DNA of 38,737 nt from Pseudomonadota bacterium (GTDB lineage Bacteria > Desulfobacterota > Desulfobulbia > Desulfobulbales > Desulfocapsaceae), in assembly GCA_023412495.1 (NCBI GenBank), contig JAEYNP010000002.1, forward strand, positions 1 through 38,737. Reading direction: 5' to 3'. The notes below the pieces were generated by a model, which saw only the letters and a list, made by a program, of their open reading frames with translations, was not told the origin of the DNA and did not search any database. The position numbers were made by a program, and so were the translations under genes. This document shows positions 33,756-38,737 of the stretch, one piece after another; position 1 is the stretch's first letter, and each line of letters starts with the position of its first letter.

Positions 33756-36155
33756 CTAACTCAGGTAAAGCTCGTCCAATGCCTTGAAAAAGGCCTCCCG
33801 GGTGAGTTCGAATTCCCGCATTAGGGCAGCGGCATCCTCCTTCCTGCCCTGCTTGACCAGCTCAACGACCTGTCTGGCATATTGATGCACCCTGGCATGC
33901 TGTTCGCCCACTGCCGCAAAATGAGGCCTGCCGCTGAGTGCCTGACTCCCGACGCCGTGATACCATTTGCCGAACTCACAATCGCGGTCGGAGGTTACTT
34001 CCTCCGGACGCAAGGCTTGCTTGCCGTTCAACACCATTTCAAGCCGGGAGCGCCACTGCATGTGGGCTGCCTTGACCTTGCCGAGGTCGAATCTGGCCTT
34101 TTCCGTCTTGAACCGGTCGATGACCTCCGCCAGACGCTCCGACAGGTTCAACAGATCCCGGGCGCTGCTGGTCAGCTGGCAGCTCACGATATTGACATCC
34201 TTGGAGCCCCGGCTGACATCGGCTATATCGGACGAAATCTCGCCGGTGAGAGTGGAAACCACCGCGATATTCTGATTCACGTCCTGGATACCCTGGGAGG
34301 CCTGGCTCAAGTTTTCGGCGATTTCGGCCGTCGACGCCGACTGTTCCTCCACCGCTGCGGCGATTGCACCCACCATTTCGTTGACCTCGTTGATCACCGC
34401 GGATATCCGCTCGATCTCATTGACCGTCTCCCCGGTCGAGGCCTGAATATTGGCGATTTTACCCTTTATTTCACCGGTGGCCTCCGCGGTCTGTTTAGCA
34501 AGCTCTTTGATCTCGTTGGCAACCACGGCAAATCCTTTGCCGTACTCTCCCGCCCTGGCCGCTTCGATTGTCGCGTTGAGGGCGAGAAGATTGGTCTGCT
34601 CGGATATTTCGGTAATAACCTCGGTTACCTTGCCGATATCGTTTACATCCATGCCCAGCCTGTTCACCTTGTCGGAGGTGGATGTGGCGCCAGTCGCAGC
34701 CTTCTGCGCAGTGACCCGTGTTCTCTCAGAGTTTGCCGCGATCTCCCTAACCGTTGCCGCCATTTCATGAACGGCCGAGGCCACCGCATCCACATTGGTT
34801 GCAGCCTGTTCGCTCGCCGCGGCAACCGAGGTCATGCTGGCGCTCATCGACTCGGCGCCGCCTGCCATTCGCTCAGATTTCGCGCTGGAATGCTCGGCGC
34901 TTTTCGCAAGCTCCTGGGCGATGTTGCTGAGATCGTCGGAGGAGAGGCGCAGGCTGTGCGCCTTGGAACCGAAATCCTTCACCAGCCTCTCCAGCCTGTC
35001 CAGAAATACGTTGAACCAGTGGGCCAGCTCCCCGAGCTCGTCTTTTTTCAGGATCTGCAGCCTCTTGGTCAAGTCGCCCTCCCCTTCGGCGATATCCTTG
35101 AGCATGGCCGCGGTGCGCCGGATGGGCGTCGTAACCGAGCGGACGCTGAAATAGAGCGGGACGATGACGGCAACCAGCAGGACAAGGCACAGGACGATAA
35201 TGCCCTGCTTCATCCTGCGCATCTGTTGATACAGCTCGGAGGCGTTGTACACATAGGCCATGACCCCGACCTGCTTGCCGCTGAAATCGTTGATGGGAAA
35301 AACGGTGGTAAAGTAATCCCCGGTGCCGGCCATCTTGATGCCTGCCTGCCCGCCGGCGAGCATCTCCGCGGTGACGACCGCATCGGTGACCAGCTGATCG
35401 GATGATGACACGAAGACAAAGGCATCGCCGACCACGGGGTGCTTCGCGGCATCCTGCAGCTCGGTGGCTATCGGGAGCAGCGCCTTGTTCATGTACACGG
35501 CAATGTGCTCCTTGTCGTTGCTGACGCCGTATTGGACAAGCGGGCCATACGAGGAGAGCGATTCCACGGATCCCATGTATTTGCCGCTCTCCGAGATCAC
35601 GGGGACAATGCCGCGGATCTCGAAACCTCCGACACCGACCTCGACGCCGACAATCCGTTGGTGGCCGCCCGTGCTGATGGTGGTCACGGTTTCTCGGAAA
35701 GAAGAGAGATCGTCACTTTTCTTCTGATCTTTCTTCCAGACCCGGAGAAGGCTCCGGGCCGGCGGAACATGGAAATGAAGGCGAAGGGCCTTGTTCTCGC
35801 TGTTCTCCTTGAAACCCTTCTCGATGGAGGAGAAATACGAACGGAGCTGGCCCCGGGCCATCTCCATATGCTGATCTGCCTCGTCATTGAGGTTCCCCTG
35901 ATGGGCGGTCTGATAAGCTTCCAGTACTGGTTTTGCCTGGCTGAACAGGGCAGCCTGGGACAGCATGTCGTTGGCGACCCTCTTTTCACTCGCAGCAATA
36001 TCCGCCACCTTGGACCTGCCCAGCCGATACAGGTTGCGTTCCATCAGTTGCCCAATCGTGTAATCGGCGACAAGATACATGGCCACGGTAAAAACGACGG
36101 TAACCGCTGCGATCGGCAGCAAAATTCTCGGGGCGATCCTCTGCAAGCTCATCAT
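33756..36155 (-). CDS. Methyl-accepting chemotaxis protein with CZB domain
   Basis: A 799-residue transmembrane chemoreceptor. TM1 is at about 11-31, followed by a large periplasmic Cache-like sensor (about 32-315), TM2 around 318-340, HAMP, and a signalling coiled coil whose hairpin tip reads [20 protein letters not shown]. The C-terminus is a CZB zinc-binding domain with candidate ligands H698 (HMQW), C726 ([10 protein letters not shown]), H753 and H757 (EQHARVH). CZB receptors are known to sense zinc or hypochlorous acid through this Cys. AGGAG lies eight bases before the first of two ATGs. It follows a solute-binding-protein gene on the same strand that may share its signal. Confidence 0.93.
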   Translation of the reverse strand: MMSLQRIAPRILLPIAAVTVVFTVAMYLVADYTIGQLMERNLYRLGRSKVADIAASEKRVANDMLSQAALFSQAKPVLEAYQTAHQGNLNDEADQHMEMARGQLRSYFSSIEKGFKENSENKALRLHFHVPPARSLLRVWKKDQKKSDDLSSFRETVTTISTGGHQRIVGVEVGVGGFEIRGIVPVISESGKYMGSVESLSSYGPLVQYGVSNDKEHIAVYMNKALLPIATELQDAAKHPVVGDAFVFVSSSDQLVTDAVVTAEMLAGGQAGIKMAGTGDYFTTVFPINDFSGKQVGVMAYVYNASELYQQMRRMKQGIIVLCLVLLVAVIVPLYFSVRSVTTPIRRTAAMLKDIAEGEGDLTKRLQILKKDELGELAHWFNVFLDRLERLVKDFGSKAHSLRLSSDDLSNIAQELAKSAEHSSAKSERMAGGAESMSASMTSVAAASEQAATNVDAVASAVHEMAATVREIAANSERTRVTAQKAATGATSTSDKVNRLGMDVNDIGKVTEVITEISEQTNLLALNATIEAARAGEYGKGFAVVANEIKELAKQTAEATGEIKGKIANIQASTGETVNEIERISAVINEVNEMVGAIAAAVEEQSASTAEIAENLSQASQGIQDVNQNIAVVSTLTGEISSDIADVSRGSKDVNIVSCQLTSSARDLLNLSERLAEVIDRFKTEKARFDLGKVKAAHMQWRSRLEMVLNGKQALRPEEVTSDRDCEFGKWYHGVGSQALSGRPHFAAVGEQHARVHQYARQVVELVKQGRKEDAAALMREFELTREAFFKALDELYLS

Positions 36156-36332
36156 TACTCAGCTCCTGTAATTATTAGCCCGGATGAACCGGTCTGTTTG
36201 TTACGAGATGGTCTACTGGATGTGTGAAAATTTTTTTCCGGATGGTTACCTCCTTTTGTTTTCACCGCTCTCTCCTGAGAAAGAGAAAATCACGGCGGCC
36301 AGTCCTCACTTTATTACTCGCTTGTCCGGGGA

Positions 36333-37130
36333 TCATTCGTATCTGCCAGGAGACTTTGATGGCTTGAATACTTGGAGGCCACGTTCGAACGTGCCCCTCT
36401 TCTCGAGCTCGTTTATGACCTCGTTGATTTTCGGCATCAACTGGGCATACCGGGAATTCTTGCTCACCAGCAAGTGGAAATTTAGCGGTCCGAACATAAC
36501 ATCCGTCTTCACGATCTTCGACTCCAGGTTGTACTGCTGTATGAGGTGATTCATGAATATCGGGGCATCGATCATGATATCGGCCCTCTTGAGCGCCAGG
36601 AACTGAATGATATTTTCATCGTTCGGCACATAAAACGCAGTAACGCCCGCGTTTTCGATGTTCTCCTTATGCCAGCCGTTTCCCAGGTTGGTAACCGGTT
36701 TCAATCCGAGTGCGATAATGTCCTGAACCGTTTTGATCTTCCTGATCTCCCCGAGTTTGGGATGGCCGGCATATGTGTATAGGTTGAGATACATTTTCAG
36801 GATCGGTTGATCGCTTACGAGAGCGTATTCAAGCCGCTCCGCAGTCGGAATGGTAAACGTAATATCCGCAATTCCCTCCCTTACATTCTGCTGGGCTCGC
36901 TTCCATGGGTACTGTTCGATAACCAGTCTATACCCGAGCTCTTTAACAAATATCTCTTCCGCTATTTCGATATACAATCCTTTCCAGCCATTGTCATTTT
37001 CCGGCGCCAACTCGAAGAGGGGGATTGAAGGCGGCCCGAGCGCATATATTATGGATGGAGAGGCGCCCAGCGCGCTCAGGGAGAAGGTCACGTTGAAAAA
37101 AAGTGCTGCTAGTATGGGCAAAAGTCTCAT
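36333..37130 (-). CDS. Family 3 periplasmic solute-binding protein
   Basis: A 265-residue exported protein. A signal peptide is seen at residues 1-22 (hydrophobic core, then ALGA). The mature part has the SBP_bac_3 pattern: GLYIEIAEEIFVKELGYRL, QYPWKRAQQNVREGIADITFTIPTAER, and an FLALKRADIMIDAP segment. There is no permease or ATPase beside it; its neighbours are a chemoreceptor and a PAS protein, so it may feed a sensory system instead of import. The RBS is not evident. It is somewhat AT-richer than the genes to its left. Confidence 0.85.
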   Translation of the reverse strand: MRLLPILAALFFNVTFSLSALGASPSIIYALGPPSIPLFELAPENDNGWKGLYIEIAEEIFVKELGYRLVIEQYPWKRAQQNVREGIADITFTIPTAERLEYALVSDQPILKMYLNLYTYAGHPKLGEIRKIKTVQDIIALGLKPVTNLGNGWHKENIENAGVTAFYVPNDENIIQFLALKRADIMIDAPIFMNHLIQQYNLESKIVKTDVMFGPLNFHLLVSKNSRYAQLMPKINEVINELEKRGTFERGLQVFKPSKSPGRYE

Positions 37131-37200
37131 TTGGAGTTTCTAAACAAAGTTTTAGGGAGAAGCCGAGGGGGCAACGACGACCATTTCGCCCCTAACCTTA

Positions 37201-37251
37201 TTCTTCTCCCGTCACCGTTCTTCTCCCGTCACCGTTCTTCTCCCGTCACCG
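37201..37251. repeat. Three exact tandem copies of a 17-bp unit
   Basis: TTCTTCTCCCGTCACCG occurs three times head to tail at 37201-37217, 37218-37234 and 37235-37251. The PAS gene stop codon (37229-37231) is inside the middle copy, so the array spans the end of the coding sequence. Confidence 0.9.
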
Positions 37252-37738
37252 GTTTCATATCGGAGATTGCGATACTGACCATACCCTCGACATAAGAGGT
37301 TGTAACGGTCAGAATAAATGTGCATGCATCCTTCATCAGAAAAACCTGTTGATTGACCTGATTTCGCTTGGCTTTCCTGGTCTTCTCCACTAACCTTCTG
37401 ATTGTGCAGGCGGAACAGTGGGCGGTCCGCCCGCATCCCTCCACCAGACGGGCATATACACATTCCAGCGCTTCTCCGCCCAGCAGTCCGCGCACATTCT
37501 CCGAAGGTATGTTCAAGATAGCGAGCGCCTTTGTATTTATTGCGACCAGCCTCGCCTCTTGGTCGACGATTACCACCGGAACATCGAAATCCTCCAGATA
37601 TTCATCGAAGGATATGCCCGCCATCTGCTTCATCCTTCTCTCGTAGCAATCGACGCACATCCCATGGGAATACCTTTTGTCTTCGTAGGGCTCTTTTTCT
37701 CTGACCGTCTTCCGGCAGAAGGAGCAGATAACAATCAT
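37229..37738 (-). CDS. PAS-domain protein with zinc-ribbon-like cysteines
   Basis: A 169-residue soluble protein. The N-terminal ~35 residues have two Cys pairs (C5/C8 and C28/C31), a zinc-ribbon layout. Residues about 42-165 are a PAS domain (FDVPVVIVDQEARLVAINTKALAIL). Inside it a second set of cysteines appears, C93, C102, C108 and C111 (LECVYARLVEGCG, HCSACTIRR), which could hold a metal or heme. There is no output domain, so it may act by protein contact. Its stop lies in a 17-bp tandem array. The start at 37738 has no clear RBS. It lies about 100 bp upstream of the solute-binding-protein gene. Confidence 0.75.
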   Translation of the reverse strand: MIVICSFCRKTVREKEPYEDKRYSHGMCVDCYERRMKQMAGISFDEYLEDFDVPVVIVDQEARLVAINTKALAILNIPSENVRGLLGGEALECVYARLVEGCGRTAHCSACTIRRLVEKTRKAKRNQVNQQVFLMKDACTFILTVTTSYVEGMVSIAISDMKPVTGEER

Positions 37739-38346
37739 AACAGTATGCCTTGCAAGGTATTCACTGATTGGACTGGGGGATTGGCCGCAGCCGTGACCAT
37801 CGTTGAGGGAACATATAGTGGGCGGACATGGATGAAGGCCCCGGGACGTGGCAGCGCGGCTCCAAGCGAAGTTCGGTCATTTGGCAACCGTTCGTCCGTA
37901 TGAGGGGGGGTGCCATAGCCTACGGAAGGGGCGGGCATTGTGCTCGGATCAGAGATTGTCACTTCGGGAGTCGTAAAAGTAAGTATCAGACGTAAGAGCC
38001 TTTTTCGTCCAAGATCAGGGCATGCGAAAAAATTTTGCCGATTTTGAAAACCGGTCTGACCGAAAATGGCCCGGGAAAAAGGGGAACCCTGAAACTCATT
38101 TCCGGCTATAATGCTAATTCTTAGCCTAGCAGGGGATGTGGCATTTTTCAAGACAACGGATCGGATGTTTGAGTCGGAGCATGGGCCGCTCGTCTCCTGA
38201 CGGCAGATAGTCTTGTGATTGCGCTGTGTCCAGGGTTTCTATCCTTGAAGTCCCCCGTGGATTTTTTTCGCTCATCTAATTACACCATCAGATGTTTTCG
38301 CGGGCTACGAAGCACTTGGATAAATGGAATATTCCAGCCCCGATTT
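37739..38346. other. Intergenic region, nothing recognised
   Basis: About 600 bp in which I see no supported gene. Short frames on either strand have poor composition and no family resemblance. Only small palindromes such as CGGTCTGACCG (about 38063) were noted. Confidence 0.4.
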
Positions 38347-38737
38347 TCAATCGTGCACATACAGCTCGTCTATCTCTTCCCAGGTCTCGACATCGCCCTG
38401 ACGGAGCATCAGAATCTTTTTGTAGTAAAAGATCTGAACCGAGATGAATTGCAGCCGCAGATCCTAACATTTCATGGGTTCATCCGGAGCAAGTGCGCAC
38501 GCTTCCTGATCCGGCATGGCAAGGATCCTGTCGATCTCCTCAAGCAACCCTTTTTTTGTGAGTCGAAGAAATTTCTCGATTGGGATGATCACCGGCGGGA
38601 ATAGTTGAGACCGTAACCGTTCACCGGGATAAATGAACCCGGCGCGCTGCTGTCCAAATGGTGCGTGGTAAAAGGAATTAATTCGGCAAAGACAAGGGCA
38701 AACAAGGTAGGGGATGTTTGACAGAGAAGGAAGCTTC
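38347..38737 (-). pseudogene. Partial frame with one internal amber codon at the window edge
   Basis: A minus-strand frame is open from the window end to a TGA at 38347, about 129 codons, interrupted once by TAG at 38466-38464. From a possible GTG at 38592 it reads VIIPIEKFLRLTKKGLLEEID, an amphipathic, coding-like composition. After the TAG it continues in the same frame with equally coding-like sequence, ending EEIDELYVHD. It may be a decayed small gene, a sequencing error or a recoded amber. The family is not recognised. Confidence 0.3.

Noticed and set aside
33882..35405. 507-codon open frame on the plus strand
   Set aside because: Antisense to the chemoreceptor gene.
37735..38151. 138-codon minus-strand frame upstream of the PAS gene
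   Set aside because: Pro/Thr/Arg-rich with no domain pattern and no RBS; overlaps the PAS start.
38215..38604. 129-codon plus-strand frame near the right edge
   Set aside because: Exactly in register antisense to the more coding-like minus-strand frame; probably its shadow.

Overview
The window looks like a chromosomal segment of a Gram-negative anaerobe, most likely a deltaproteobacterium in the broad sense (Desulfobulbales/Desulfuromonadales-like). This is inferred from gene content, not from a marker gene: a periplasm-facing membrane [NiFe] hydrogenase with a full maturation set, a long-form Pta, a bifunctional FtcD in the histidine pathway, a DsrE-like protein and a CZB-domain chemoreceptor. 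Core genes are GC-rich. Between about 19.8 and 22.1 kb the DNA is visibly AT-richer, as expected of acquired DNA.

Layout. 0.1-2.1 kb (+): two membrane transporters (AI-2E family, EamA/DMT). 2.3-5.6 kb (-): hisS-aspS operon with its own promoter and a strong intrinsic terminator. 5.7-8.2 kb (+): a nitronate monooxygenase-like flavoenzyme followed by poly(A) polymerase PcnB. 8.2-8.9 kb: a 729-bp leader with a repeated GCACAA/TTGTGC motif. 8.9-19.1 kb (+): one hydrogenase locus: small subunit, large subunit, cytochrome b, hypF, hypC, hypD, hypE, maturation protease, hypA, hypB. It makes, matures and anchors a group 1 uptake hydrogenase that passes electrons from periplasmic H2 to the quinone pool. 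A MITE-like inverted repeat sits between hypA and hypB.

19.3-22.1 kb: accessory zone. It holds a DUF3617-like lipoprotein and, on the minus strand, a compact cassette: a small Cys-rich ORF, a clan CD (caspase/gingipain/CHAT-like) putative peptidase with a visible His/Cys dyad, and a 113-residue partner. The partner shares a ~70-residue module with the peptidase N-terminus. The cassette has a candidate promoter containing 11-bp direct repeats. I consider it the most novel content in the window.

22.2-24.3 kb (-): pta. 24.3-24.8 kb: a cluster of hairpins. 24.8-32.3 kb: histidine utilisation, with hutU-hutI-ftcD on the minus strand divergent from hutH-hutC on the plus strand. Two TTGTATATAC operator-like palindromes lie 52 bp apart in the divergent control region. 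Histidine is converted to glutamate, and the formimino group is passed to tetrahydrofolate by FtcD.

32.3-38.7 kb (-): Nudix hydrolase, DsrE-like protein, a 5'-truncated and frameshifted serpin remnant, a chemoreceptor with a C-terminal zinc-binding domain, a family-3 solute-binding protein and a PAS protein with zinc-ribbon-like cysteines. The right edge holds a minus-strand reading frame interrupted by one amber codon. Several REP-like hairpins are scattered through intergenic DNA. No tRNA, rRNA, CRISPR array or intact transposase gene was seen.
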